From: Candidatus Nanoarchaeia archaeon | GTDB lineage: Archaea > Nanobdellota > Nanobdellia > Woesearchaeales > UBA525 | Reading direction: 5' to 3' | Assembly (NCBI GenBank): GCA_028279755.1 | Contig: JANQNB010000011.1 | Span: 230,711-294,710, forward strand | Length of the DNA: 64,000 nucleotides | Shown: piece after piece, positions 1-7,572 of the stretch | Position numbering within the stretch: position 1 is the first letter of the stretch | Layout: each line of letters opens with the position of its first letter | Translations under genes and position numbers: made by a program | Notes under the pieces: model-generated | The model's input: the letters and a program-made list of their open reading frames with translations, nothing else | What the model was told of the DNA's origin: nothing | Databases searched by the model: none

Positions 1-806
1 AAGAAGAACCCGAGCGGGAAGAGCGCATGATCGCTCAGGTCGATGTTCCGCGTGATCTTCAGGTAGGCGAGGTAGAGCTCGCTCAGGATGCCGAGTCCGA
101 AAAGGAGATAGCTGAGCGTGCCGAAGAGGTGCAAGGGCCGTCGGGAATACTTGTTGATGAACCACATGAAGACGAGGTCGGTGAGGCCGTTGATCGCCTT
201 CTTGCCGGTGTACTTGCTCGTGCCGCTGTGGCGCGCTCGATGGTTTACTTTGAGCTCGCCGGTCCTGAAGCCTTTCCAGCGGAGCAGGGCGATGATGTAG
301 CGGTGCATCTCTCCCCAGAGGTCGAGGCTCTGCACTGCGGCGCGCCGGTAGACCCGGAGGGTGCAGCCACTGTCATGCACCTGGTCTTTGATCAGTATGC
401 CCCGGAGCAGTCGGCCGATCCGCGTCAGGACGCGCGTCAGGATCGGGTCCTTGCGTTTCTGTCGCCAGCCGGCAACAACGTCGAGCTTGTTGCGCACCAG
501 GTGCGTGTAGAGCCGCGGGATGTCTTTGGGATCGTTCTGGAGGTCAGCGTCGATCGAGATGACAAAGTCGCCTTGCGCTGCCTTGAAGCCTGCGTCGAGC
601 GCTGCGCTCTGGCCGTAGTTGCGCTGCAAAGTGATGACTTTTCCTTGCAGGCTGCCAAGAACGCGAGCTGTGTTGTCTGTCGAGCCGTCGTCCACATAGA
701 TGATCTCGTGGCTGCCCATGCCTTTCATGACAGCCTTCAGCTCCTTGTGCAGGCGCTGGAGATTGCCTTCCTCGTTATAGACCGGGACGACAACACTGAA
801 CTTCAT
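1..806 (-). CDS. GT2 family glycosyltransferase, DPM1/polyprenyl-phosphate type (3' end beyond window)
   Basis: Membrane-linked family 2 glycosyltransferase that would transfer a nucleotide-activated sugar to a polyprenyl or dolichyl phosphate. The reverse strand reads MKFSVVVPVYNEEGN, then VDDGSTDN (nucleotide binding), then SIDADLQNDP with the DxD metal site, as in DPM1/GtrB-type enzymes; hydrophobic C-terminal segments begin before the edge. The frame is open to position 1, so at least 268 residues are present and the C-terminus is missing. An in-frame ATG also exists at 830, but a TTTATAAAT box at 832-839 places the transcript start near 806, so I chose the leaderless ATG at 806. It follows a GT-C enzyme on the same strand, so the pair probably makes and uses a lipid-linked sugar. 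Family confident; donor and acceptor unknown. Confidence 0.92.
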   Translation of the reverse strand, partial: MKFSVVVPVYNEEGNLQRLHKELKAVMKGMGSHEIIYVDDGSTDNTARVLGSLQGKVITLQRNYGQSAALDAGFKAAQGDFVISIDADLQNDPKDIPRLYTHLVRNKLDVVAGWRQKRKDPILTRVLTRIGRLLRGILIKDQVHDSGCTLRVYRRAAVQSLDLWGEMHRYIIALLRWKGFRTGELKVNHRARHSGTSKYTGKKAINGLTDLVFMWFINKYSRRPLHLFGTLSYLLFGLGILSELYLAYLKITRNIDLSDHALFPLGFF

Positions 807-840
807 GCTGAGGCATAAGTAGCGTTTCATTTATAAATGT

Positions 841-2286
841 TCAGTCGCCGAAGCGATAGACAAAGGCGCGGCTCCAATACTCGGTTCCGTGCTCGGCCAC
901 AAGGGTCTGGTTCTCAATGACCGCTTTTCTCGCAGGATCAAGACGGGCCAGGGCGAAATCGTCGACAATCACATAGCCGTGATATGCCTCGACAAGCGCT
1001 GCGAGATGTGCCGCGTCGAGCACGCCAGGCACGCCGGTGTAGAATTCCTGGTCAGTCTCGAAATCGTACCGGTGCTCCCGTTCAAGACTGTGGCCAGTGT
1101 AGCTGATCGCGAGCCAGTAATCCGGCTTTCTCAGATAGAGCTCTGCTACCGCAGTATGCGCCACGATGAGGATGTCGTCTGGCTGCAGTGCGAGTGTGTG
1201 CGCTGCCTCAAACGGTGGTTGCGGCGTCCCTTGCTCGAGGGTGTAGCTCTGCTGTGGCAGGAAGAGGAAGCCACTGGCGACGAGCGCGAGGATGAGCAAT
1301 GCTGCGGCGGCGTAGCGATACCACCTTGGCTTGAACACAGTGGTGAGATAGATGATACCCTGCGCTGCCAGGAAGGCGAGCATGGGAAGCGCGATGAGCA
1401 GGTAGCGATAGTTCAGCGTGCTCACGAAGAAGCTCGCGCCGAGGAACAGGCCGAGGAAGCTGATGAGGAAGAGCGCGTTGCTTGAGAAACGCTTTTTCTC
1501 CGCGAACAGGCCGACGACTGCGAAGAAGGCGATAAGCGTGTGCGCACCGAGGAGGTAATAGCGGTATTGCGCTGCATAGTTCGCGACAAGCGAGTCGGTC
1601 GCGATCCAATAGAAGAGCATGCCCAGGCAGAGGGTGATGCCGAGCAGGATCGTGATGAGCGTGTTGCGCTTGAGTCGGGCGATAGCCTTTTGTGTGTGTT
1701 TCCAGATCTCTTCTCGTTGGAGCAGGAGGAAGTGGAGTCCTATCGCGATGGCGAGGATGAATCCTACTTTATGCAAGGCAAAAGTAAGGACTAGGAAAGC
1801 GAGCAGCCAGAGCAGGTCCTTGAGCTGTTTGCCCTCAAGGAACCTAACGTAAAAATACACTGCAAGGAAGAACGCGAGTTCGAGAAGGATGTACATGCGT
1901 GCCTGCCTGCTCCAGGCTATTTGCAGGCTCGAGAACGTCACCAGCGCTGCTGTCAAGAGCGCAGTCTTCTCGTCGTAGAGCCGTTTGCCGATCAGGTAGA
2001 GCACGAGGATGAGCGCTGTGCCTGCGAGGACTGACAGGATGCGCATTGCCACGTGACCATAGCCGAAGAGCGCGCCGATGCCTGCGAGCGCATAGGTGTG
2101 CGGCCAGCTTCTCCAATATGATTCGCCGCTGTCGAAATACGGGACGCCTTTCTCCTGAATCTGTTTCGCTGCAAGCACAGAGTATGATTCGTCGATCCAG
2201 TAGGAGTCAGTATCAAGCGCGTAGCCGCGGTAGAAGAGCCCGAGCAGGATGAGCAGTCCGAGTAGGACGAGCTGCCATCGTTTCAT
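841..2286 (-). CDS. GT-C fold glycosyltransferase (GT39/ArnT-like), polytopic
   Basis: Integral membrane glycosyltransferase of 481 residues that probably uses a lipid-linked sugar donor to modify surface proteins or lipids. It starts with one membrane helix followed by an acidic loop (DTDSYWIDESYSVLAAK, residues about 25-41), the usual place of the catalytic Asp/Glu in PMT/ArnT enzymes. About ten more hydrophobic helices follow, then a soluble C-terminal domain from about residue 370. Its ATG overlaps the stop of a small membrane-protein gene by 4 nt (ATGA), so the two are translationally coupled. It lies 35 bp upstream of the GT2 gene on the same strand. Fold assignment is fairly sure; the substrate cannot be read from sequence. 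Confidence 0.85.
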   Translation of the reverse strand: MKRWQLVLLGLLILLGLFYRGYALDTDSYWIDESYSVLAAKQIQEKGVPYFDSGESYWRSWPHTYALAGIGALFGYGHVAMRILSVLAGTALILVLYLIGKRLYDEKTALLTAALVTFSSLQIAWSRQARMYILLELAFFLAVYFYVRFLEGKQLKDLLWLLAFLVLTFALHKVGFILAIAIGLHFLLLQREEIWKHTQKAIARLKRNTLITILLGITLCLGMLFYWIATDSLVANYAAQYRYYLLGAHTLIAFFAVVGLFAEKKRFSSNALFLISFLGLFLGASFFVSTLNYRYLLIALPMLAFLAAQGIIYLTTVFKPRWYRYAAAALLILALVASGFLFLPQQSYTLEQGTPQPPFEAAHTLALQPDDILIVAHTAVAELYLRKPDYWLAISYTGHSLEREHRYDFETDQEFYTGVPGVLDAAHLAALVEAYHGYVIVDDFALARLDPARKAVIENQTLVAEHGTEYWSRAFVYRFGD

Positions 2287-2459
2287 TCGAGCATCACCTT
2301 TGCGGTGCCGAAGACGACGAGTGCGATGATGAAGAGGAAGAGGCTGAACCTGAGCAGGCCGGGGTGTGGGAAGACTGCTTTTGCGACGAGGACAAGGAAG
2401 ACGAAGATCGCAAGATTGCGGAAGACCTCGGCAATGATATCCCGGGTTTTTCGTCGCAT
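2283..2459 (-). CDS. Small two-helix membrane protein upstream of GT-C enzyme
   Basis: Short protein of 58 residues starting MRRKTRDIIAEVFRN, with two hydrophobic segments (about 15-30 and 37-53) and a basic N-terminus. I chose the ATG at 2459 over an upstream in-frame start because the upstream extension lies in a repeat-like region and has no protein-like character. Its stop overlaps the start of the GT-C glycosyltransferase by 4 nt, which supports it being real and co-translated. I recognise no family. It could be an accessory subunit of the glycosyltransferase, but that is inference from the overlap only. Confidence 0.6.
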   Translation of the reverse strand: MRRKTRDIIAEVFRNLAIFVFLVLVAKAVFPHPGLLRFSLFLFIIALVVFGTAKVMLE

Positions 2460-2500
2460 ACAGGAATGGGGTTTGTTGTAGTTATAAGGGTTTCGTGTAG

Positions 2501-2604
2501 CAGCCTTGCTGCCTTGGCGCGGCATACGAAGTCACAGAAACGTTCCGTTTCTGGGATGCCAGGAAGCTTCGCTTCCTGAGCATGAGAGCGCCGCAGCAAG
2601 GCTG
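2501..2604. repeat. Structured intergenic repeat element, copy 1 (shared with 37137-37185)
   Basis: Nested inverted repeats. The outer 11-bp perfect stem is 2501-2511 with 2594-2604, extended by GCGC 2517-2520 with 2588-2591. Two inner hairpins with TTC loops are 2535-2542/2546-2553 and 2560-2567/2571-2578. The 22 nt at 2511-2532 are identical, in reverse complement, to 37156-37177 upstream of lysS, and 2585-2594 match 37145-37154. It sits between the divergent small membrane-protein gene and ahpC. Confidence 0.8.
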
Positions 2605-2691
2605 TGCAGTTTTCGCTTCTCAGAATCACTCAAACACTAGTTATTTAAAATGACATGAGTTCACGTAGCGAATGATTCTAAGGGTGAAACA

Positions 2692-3252
2692 ATGAATATC
2701 GGCGATACGATACCGGATATGGAATTGGAAGCATACTACAACGATAAGACTGTGAAGATCAAGCTGGGTGAGTGCAGGGGCAAGTGGACTGTGCTGCTCT
2801 TCTATCCTGCTGACTTCACCTTCGTCTGTCCGACGGAGCTGACAGAGGCGGCGCATCTCTACGATGAGTTCAAGAAGGAAGGCGCTGAGATCATGTCTGT
2901 CTCGACCGATACTGTGTTCGTCCATAAGGCCTGGCACGACCACAGCCCAACGATCAAGGACATCAAGTATCCGATGTTGGCAGACCCGACTGGCGAGCTG
3001 TGCCGCGCGCTCGGCACGTACATCGAGAAGGAAGGCTTGAGTCTTCGAGGGACATTCATCTTTGATCCTGACTGCAAGCTCGTCGCGATGGACATCCATG
3101 ACAACAGCATCGGCAGGAACGCCCATGAGATCCTGCGCAAGGTGCAGGCTGCGAAGTTCACACACGACAATCCAGGACAAGTCTGCCCAGCATCATGGAA
3201 GCCCGGCGGCAAGACGCTCAAGCCCGGCATGGACCTTGTCGGGAAGCTCTAG
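2692..3252 (+). CDS. ahpC: Peroxiredoxin, AhpC/2-Cys type
   Basis: Cytosolic thiol peroxidase of 186 residues that reduces hydrogen peroxide and organic peroxides. The peroxidatic cysteine is C46 in the motif DFTFVCPTE, and the resolving cysteine is C165 in GQVCPASW, so this is a typical 2-Cys enzyme. An ATTTAAAAT box near 2641-2650 and an AAGGGTGA ribosome site just before the ATG support start and expression. It is the first of a run of antioxidant genes (superoxide reductase, superoxide dismutase, Bcp). No AhpF-type reductase is seen nearby, so its electron donor (a thioredoxin or similar) must be encoded elsewhere. Confidence 0.96.
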   Translation: MNIGDTIPDMELEAYYNDKTVKIKLGECRGKWTVLLFYPADFTFVCPTELTEAAHLYDEFKKEGAEIMSVSTDTVFVHKAWHDHSPTIKDIKYPMLADPTGELCRALGTYIEKEGLSLRGTFIFDPDCKLVAMDIHDNSIGRNAHEILRKVQAAKFTHDNPGQVCPASWKPGGKTLKPGMDLVGKL

Positions 3253-3261
3253 CCAAACAGT

Positions 3262-3362
3262 GCCACTGTCGCTCCTACGCTCCCTCTGGTCGCGCAAGTA
3301 TCGATGCCTCACATAATGAGCTACGCTCATATTCGGCATCGCCTTTAACTCAGGACAGTGGC
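3262..3362. repeat. Nested inverted-repeat element between ahpC and superoxide reductase
   Basis: Three nested inverted repeats: outer 9 bp 3262-3270 with 3354-3362, middle 7 bp 3302-3308 with 3335-3341, and inner ATGAGC (3316-3321) TAC GCTCAT (3325-3330). The inner hairpin matches the ATGAGC-N3-GCTCAT hairpin of the element at 44076-44182. It may act as a terminator for ahpC or be a small mobile repeat; the sequence alone does not decide. Confidence 0.7.
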
Positions 3363-3424
3363 GCCAACAAACATTTTTTATACTTCTTCGTTTTTTTCCT
3401 CTACAATAGTGATTGGGTGGTAGT

Positions 3425-3799
3425 GTGGAACGTGGCCAAGTCTACAAGTGCACCGGAAGCGGTGTCGTCATCGAAGTTCTCGATCAGGGTCAGCTGGAAA
3501 AACCGTGCACAGAGCAGGATATGCGTCCCTTGCTCGAACGCACTGCAGCTGAGGAAGGGAAGGAGAAGCACGTCCCTGTCGTTGAGCAGACCAGCGAGGG
3601 CATCCATGTGAAAGTCGGGAGCGTGCCCCACCCGATGGAGCCTGATCATTGGATCAAATGGATCGAGCTGCGGACAAGCGATAAGTGCTATCGCCACTGG
3701 CTCAAGCCTGGCGAGCAGCCAGAGACGACATTTCCGCTGGTCGAGGGTGAGTTCGCGATCCGCGAGCATTGCAACAAGCACGGCCTGTGGAAGGCGTAG
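3425..3799 (+). CDS. Superoxide reductase (desulfoferrodoxin family) with degenerate center I domain
   Basis: Reduces superoxide to hydrogen peroxide without making oxygen. The catalytic center II ligands are visible: EKHVPVVE (His), PHPMEPDHWIKW (two His) and the C-terminal CNKHGLW (Cys and His). The N-terminal 40 residues look like a desulforedoxin domain, but the usual CxxC and CC pairs are reduced to KCTGSG and KPCTE, so the FeS4 center I is probably lost. I chose the GTG at 3425 (VERGQVYKC) after a GGGTGG ribosome site; a TTG lies four codons upstream. A TTTTTATA box is at about 3374-3382. It follows ahpC and precedes sod, which fits peroxide made here being removed by neighbouring enzymes. 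Confidence 0.92.
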   Translation: MERGQVYKCTGSGVVIEVLDQGQLEKPCTEQDMRPLLERTAAEEGKEKHVPVVEQTSEGIHVKVGSVPHPMEPDHWIKWIELRTSDKCYRHWLKPGEQPETTFPLVEGEFAIREHCNKHGLWKA

Positions 3800-3906
3800 T
3801 GCATATTTCTGACGTTCAGCACCCTTCAACAATAGCTTTATATATGTGAATATCATTTCACGTTTCAACAAATTCTCAGACGAGAATCAAGCACGAGGTG
3901 ACCTCT

Positions 3907-4515
3907 ATGGTACATGAATTGCCAGCATTAGGATACGATTACAACGCGCTCGAGCCCCACATCGATGCCAAGACGATGGAGATCCATCACACGAAGCACC
4001 ACCAGGCATACATCGACAAGTTGAACGCCGCGCTCGAGAAGCACCCACAGCTACAAAGCAAGGCTGTCGAGGAACTGCTCGCAGACCTCAACGCTGTTCC
4101 TGAAGACATCAGGAGTGCGGTTCGGAACCATGGTGGCGGGCATTGGAACCACAGCTTCTTCTGGCCTTTGCTCAAGAAAGGGGTTGAGGCAAAAGGCGCT
4201 GTGATTGACGCGATCGCCGAGAAATGGGAAAGCTTTGAGAAGTTCCAGGAAGAATTCTCCAACGCAGCCGCGCTTCGCTTCGGCTCTGGCTGGGCCTGGC
4301 TAGTTGTTGACGAAGACGGCTCGCTTGAGATCATCAGCACGCCGAACCAGGACACTCCTGTGAGCGACGGCAAGAAGCCAGTTCTCGGTCTCGATGTCTG
4401 GGAGCACGCGTACTATCTCACATACCAGAACAAGCGGCCAGCCTACATCGAAGCGTTTTTCAACGTGATCGACTGGGACAAGGTCAACGAGCATTATCAA
4501 AATGCCAAAGCATGA
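3907..4515 (+). CDS. sod: Superoxide dismutase, Fe/Mn family
   Basis: Dismutates superoxide to oxygen and peroxide; 202 residues, the normal length. Metal ligands are visible in order: His in [12 protein letters not shown], His in [13 protein letters not shown], and Asp/His in [25 protein letters not shown] is the family core strand. I chose the ATG at 3907 because GAGGTG (3895-3900) is correctly spaced; an in-frame GTG at 3898 overlaps that site. The 3' end overlaps the next gene by 14 nt, so the two are probably one transcript. Fe or Mn preference cannot be assigned from sequence by eye. Having both this and a superoxide reductase in one cluster is unusual. Confidence 0.96.
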   Translation: MVHELPALGYDYNALEPHIDAKTMEIHHTKHHQAYIDKLNAALEKHPQLQSKAVEELLADLNAVPEDIRSAVRNHGGGHWNHSFFWPLLKKGVEAKGAVIDAIAEKWESFEKFQEEFSNAAALRFGSGWAWLVVDEDGSLEIISTPNQDTPVSDGKKPVLGLDVWEHAYYLTYQNKRPAYIEAFFNVIDWDKVNEHYQNAKA

Positions 4516-4891
4516 TCTGAAAGAAGTGAAGAAAGACAAGAGCTTCTGGTCAGCCATCGGCCTGAGCGCGTTCGTCGCGAGCTTCTGCTGCCTGACACCA
4601 ATCGTCCTGGTGCTCTTCGGCCTGAGCAGTGTCGCGTTCGCGTCCTCGCTCGGCCTCACCTTGTACGGCGAATGGAAATGGGCGTTCCGTGGCGTCGGCC
4701 TGTTGCTGCTCGCTGCATCCATGTTCTTTTACTTCCGCAGCAAGGGCATCTGCACCCTCGATCAAGCCAGGAAACGAAGGAACGAGATTATCAACAAGGT
4801 ATTGATCGCGCTCATCGCAGCGATCATCGCATACGTGATCTTCTTGTATGTCATCCTTCATTATATCGGCGTATGGATGGACATATGGTAA
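4502..4891 (+). CDS. Small polytopic membrane protein with MerT-like CC motif
   Basis: Membrane protein of 129 residues with about four hydrophobic segments. The first helix contains [15 protein letters not shown], resembling the vicinal Cys pair and following helix of MerT-type mercuric transporters. A further Cys lies in KGICTLDQ between helices two and three. It overlaps the sod 3' end by 14 nt and is followed after 15 nt by a Bcp peroxiredoxin, so it belongs to the redox operon. The role could be metal or thiol transport; the MerT resemblance is a motif match only, not a family assignment. Confidence 0.75.
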   Translation: MPKHDLKEVKKDKSFWSAIGLSAFVASFCCLTPIVLVLFGLSSVAFASSLGLTLYGEWKWAFRGVGLLLLAASMFFYFRSKGICTLDQARKRRNEIINKVLIALIAAIIAYVIFLYVILHYIGVWMDIW

Positions 4892-4906
4892 TGCAGAGGT
4901 GAAATC

Positions 4907-5383
4907 ATGGCTATTACTATCGGTAAAAAAGCTCCGGCATTCACATTGCCAGACCACGATGGAAAAAAGGTCTCATTGAAAGATCTGAAAGGCAAATGGA
5001 TCGTGCTGTACTTCTACCCGAAAGACAACACGCCTGGCTGCACAGTCGAAGGCATCGAGTTCACAGCAAAGAAGAAGGAATTCGAAAAGCACAACGCTGT
5101 CGTGTACGGCATCTCCGGTGACAGCGCAGACAGCCATTGCAAATTCATCAAGAAACACAAGCTCGGCATTCCCCTGCTGACCGACGTTGACAAGAAGATG
5201 ATGGAAAACTACGACGCGTTCAAAGAGAAATCCATGTATGGCCGCACCTTCCTTGGCATCGTCCGCTCCACAGTGCTCGTTGATTCACACGGCAAAATCG
5301 CGCATCACTGGCCAAAAGTCAAGGCCAGGGGGCACGCAGATGAAGTGCTCGCTACCGTAGAACGACTGGTCACGCGACCGTAG
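4907..5383 (+). CDS. bcp: Peroxiredoxin, Bcp/PrxQ type
   Basis: Thioredoxin-fold peroxidase of 158 residues. The peroxidatic Cys is in YPKDNTPGCTVEGIEF. The usual PrxQ resolving cysteine five residues later is replaced, so it probably works as a 1-Cys enzyme or with another resolving residue. FYPKD, ISGDS and the Arg of GIVRST complete the active-site set. GAGGTGAA precedes the ATG with good spacing. It is co-directional with sod and the MerT-like gene and likely co-transcribed. It is a second peroxidase besides AhpC, in keeping with the antioxidant character of the cluster. Confidence 0.95.
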   Translation: MAITIGKKAPAFTLPDHDGKKVSLKDLKGKWIVLYFYPKDNTPGCTVEGIEFTAKKKEFEKHNAVVYGISGDSADSHCKFIKKHKLGIPLLTDVDKKMMENYDAFKEKSMYGRTFLGIVRSTVLVDSHGKIAHHWPKVKARGHADEVLATVERLVTRP

Positions 5384-5431
5384 TTTTTATAAAGAACCCC
5401 TTTGCACTCCATGGTATTGTGAGGTGTTATG

Positions 5432-5719
5432 ATGGCAAAGATCAGCGAGGCTGCAGCGAACCAGACGATCAGCCTTGACGCAATTGAAGTAGTAGAGAAA
5501 GGCGACACTCGAGAGTTCAGCCGTTTCGGCAAGCTCGGCAAGGTCTGCACATGCAAGATCAAGGATGATTCAGGCGAGATGGACCTCACCTTGTGGAACG
5601 ACGAAGTCGACACCGTTGCTGAGGGCGACAAGCTCAAGCTCAGCGATGGCTGGTGCAAGGAGTGGAACGGCCGCATGCAGGCCTCGACCGGCAAGAACGG
5701 CAAGCTCGAGAAGCTGTAA
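5432..5719 (+). CDS. Single OB-fold ssDNA-binding protein (archaeal SSB/RPA-like)
   Basis: Protein of 95 residues that matches a single archaeal-type OB fold: a GKLGKVCTCKI strand, DDSGEMDLTLWND, a VAEGDKLKLSDGW strand and EWNGRMQASTG. This pattern (D-x-S/T-G-x-x-x-L-T-L-W, then a GD turn) is typical of archaeal RPA/SSB OB folds. It likely binds single-stranded DNA or RNA. The GAGGTG site (5421-5426) fits the ATG at 5432 better than the ATG at 5429. It lacks the acidic tail seen in some crenarchaeal SSBs, so it may work as a module with partners. It sits between bcp and doxX, perhaps with a repair role. Confidence 0.85.
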   Translation: MAKISEAAANQTISLDAIEVVEKGDTREFSRFGKLGKVCTCKIKDDSGEMDLTLWNDEVDTVAEGDKLKLSDGWCKEWNGRMQASTGKNGKLEKL

Positions 5720-5810
5720 ACCTGTTTCAACTTCATCTTTAACCCTCCAAGACATATTGTAAATACCTGGATTTCTTCTGCTTTGCGTATAACCATCTGA
5801 GGTGATCAGG

Positions 5811-6203
5811 GTGTTCCTGAACAAATTGGATTCATTACAAGAATGGAGCCCGCTCGCGATGCGAGTGGTGGCTGGCATCATCTTCATCATGGCCGGCTGG
5901 ATGAAGATCACAGGCATCGACATGTTCGTCGGCATGCTTGACGGCGGCGGCTTTCCGCTTCCGGCGGTGCTCGCATGGATCGTCGCGATCGTCGAACTGC
6001 TCGGCGGTATCGCGATTCTTGTCGGATTCCTCACGCGGGAATCGGCAGCGCTGCTCGGCATCACGATGATCGTAGCCTTCTTCGTCGTGCTCGCAGGCCA
6101 GGGATTGCAAGCCGCATGGTATCCGCTCGCGCTTGCAGCTGGCATGGTCGGCCTCTTGTTCTCAGGAGCAGGCAAGCTGAGCATCGAAGGCGCGAAACAA
6201 TAA
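5811..6203 (+). CDS. DoxX family membrane protein
   Basis: Four-helix membrane protein of 130 residues of the DoxX/DoxD superfamily, a group tied to redox and thiol homeostasis. Family features are RVVAGIIFIMAGWMKI, then LAWIVAIVELLGGIAILVGF, then a third helix after TRESAALLG and the last helix ending FSGAGKLSIE. GAGGTGATC at 5799-5807 points to the GTG at 5811 rather than the GTG at 5802 that lies inside the ribosome site. It lies downstream of the peroxiredoxin/sod genes and convergent with an NADH dehydrogenase-like gene, so a role in membrane redox or oxidative stress is plausible. Confidence 0.88.
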   Translation: MFLNKLDSLQEWSPLAMRVVAGIIFIMAGWMKITGIDMFVGMLDGGGFPLPAVLAWIVAIVELLGGIAILVGFLTRESAALLGITMIVAFFVVLAGQGLQAAWYPLALAAGMVGLLFSGAGKLSIEGAKQ

Positions 6204-6213
6204 AACCTCTTTC

Positions 6214-7482
6214 CTACTTCTTTTTTTTCTTCGCTACGCTTCTCTTCGTGAACAGGCGCGTGGTCCACGACGCCGCTGTCCTGACACGGTGGCGCGCATC
6301 CAAGAACTTGAACAGGTAGATCGTTCGCCAGAGCCACCACATGAAGAAGCCTTTGAGAAAGAGCGTACCCAACGGGGTCCGCAACTCGCCGACTGCGCGC
6401 TTCTGGCCAAGCGAGACGAGAAAGCCTTTGCTCTTGAAGATGAACGGTTCTGTCCCAACGCCATTGATCCGGCGCACAAGGTTGCGCGCAGCATGCGCTC
6501 CTTCCTGCACCGCGACCTGCGCCAAGGCAGGCGTGGGAACAAGCCCGCACGACTCGTCGTAGCATGCCGCATCGCCGATCGCGAAGCAGCAATCGTCGTC
6601 AACAAAGGAGAGATCAGCATTCACATAATAGCGGCCATTCCCCGCGCCTTTCACTGTCTGCGAAATGATCCCTGCGACCCAGACCGTGATGTTCGCTTGC
6701 TGCTTGAGATTTTCCGATCGTCGCTGATAGGCCACTTGCTTGTTTTTCACACCTCGCACTTTTGCTTCGAGCACGACCTTCACGCCGATGCGTCGCAAGG
6801 TCTTCAAGGCAGTGTCGCGCACGCCCGAACTTGCTGCTGGTAGTAAGATCGGCGCGCCCTGGAACAAGGTGACGTTCGGCGCGTTCTTATCGATCATGCG
6901 ATATTGTTTTTTGATCCGGTGGCGGAGGAATTGCAGGATCTCAGGAGCAAGCTCGACGCCAGTCGCGCCGCCACCCACTACGGCGATGGAGAGCAAGTTC
7001 TTCTGCTTCTGTTTGTCGTCAGTCTTCGCAGCATCGACGAGCGCTTGCTCGAGCTCGAGACGCAATCGTTGCGCATCCTCTTCGTTCTTGAGTGCACACG
7101 TCGAACGCTGTAGCGCCGTATTGCCAAAATAATTCGTGGTTGCTCCAGTGGCGAGGATCATGTGGTCATAGCTGTATGATTTCTTGGCAGTGAAGAGCCG
7201 CTGTCGCGTCCTGTCGACGCGGATAACGCGCTCTTTCACATGACGGATCCATGGCTTGCCAGCAAAGATTTTCTTGAATGGGATGGTGACCTGCGTCATC
7301 TCCAAACCCGCGGTCGCAACCTCGTGGAGCAAGGGCGTGAAGACAAAACTGTCGCGTGGTTCGAATAAAAGCACACGCAGAGGTTGTTTGACCGTGGAAC
7401 GGAGCTTCTCAAGCTCCTTGATGAAATAGCTGCCGCCGAAGCCGCCACCCACGACCGCAATGACGAGCTCATCCTCTTTCAT
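6214..7482 (-). CDS. FAD-dependent NAD(P)H dehydrogenase, type II NDH-like
   Basis: Peripheral membrane flavoprotein of about 422 residues that oxidises NAD(P)H and passes electrons to a quinone or similar acceptor. The FAD-binding motif AVVGGGFGGSY is at the N-terminus, the NAD(P)-binding motif AVVGGGATGVELA is near residue 170, and the second FAD motif CCFAIGDAA is near residue 295. The C-terminal part has a hydrophobic/aromatic segment (LKGFFMWWLWRTIYLF) for membrane attachment and a Lys-rich tail. A TTTTAAAA box at about 7505-7513 places a leaderless start at the ATG 7482, so I prefer it over the ATG at 7500. It is the only respiratory-type enzyme in the window. Confidence 0.9.
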   Translation of the reverse strand: MKEDELVIAVVGGGFGGSYFIKELEKLRSTVKQPLRVLLFEPRDSFVFTPLLHEVATAGLEMTQVTIPFKKIFAGKPWIRHVKERVIRVDRTRQRLFTAKKSYSYDHMILATGATTNYFGNTALQRSTCALKNEEDAQRLRLELEQALVDAAKTDDKQKQKNLLSIAVVGGGATGVELAPEILQFLRHRIKKQYRMIDKNAPNVTLFQGAPILLPAASSGVRDTALKTLRRIGVKVVLEAKVRGVKNKQVAYQRRSENLKQQANITVWVAGIISQTVKGAGNGRYYVNADLSFVDDDCCFAIGDAACYDESCGLVPTPALAQVAVQEGAHAARNLVRRINGVGTEPFIFKSKGFLVSLGQKRAVGELRTPLGTLFLKGFFMWWLWRTIYLFKFLDARHRVRTAASWTTRLFTKRSVAKKKKK

Positions 7483-7572
7483 TGCTGCTGTTGAAGCCAT
7501 GGCTTTTTTAAAACTACTCTTGAAGGGTTGAGAGAAGGAAGTTTTTTAAAGCGATTTGCCCCGAAGACGCGC

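Noticed and set aside
27..818. Plus-strand frame of 263 codons at the window start
   Set aside because: Antisense of the GT2 glycosyltransferase, which has the DxD motif and a correctly spaced TATA box.
2501..2604. Riboswitch or non-coding RNA gene for ahpC
   Set aside because: No known riboswitch pattern; the shared core with 37137-37185 fits a repeat better. I kept it as a repeat.
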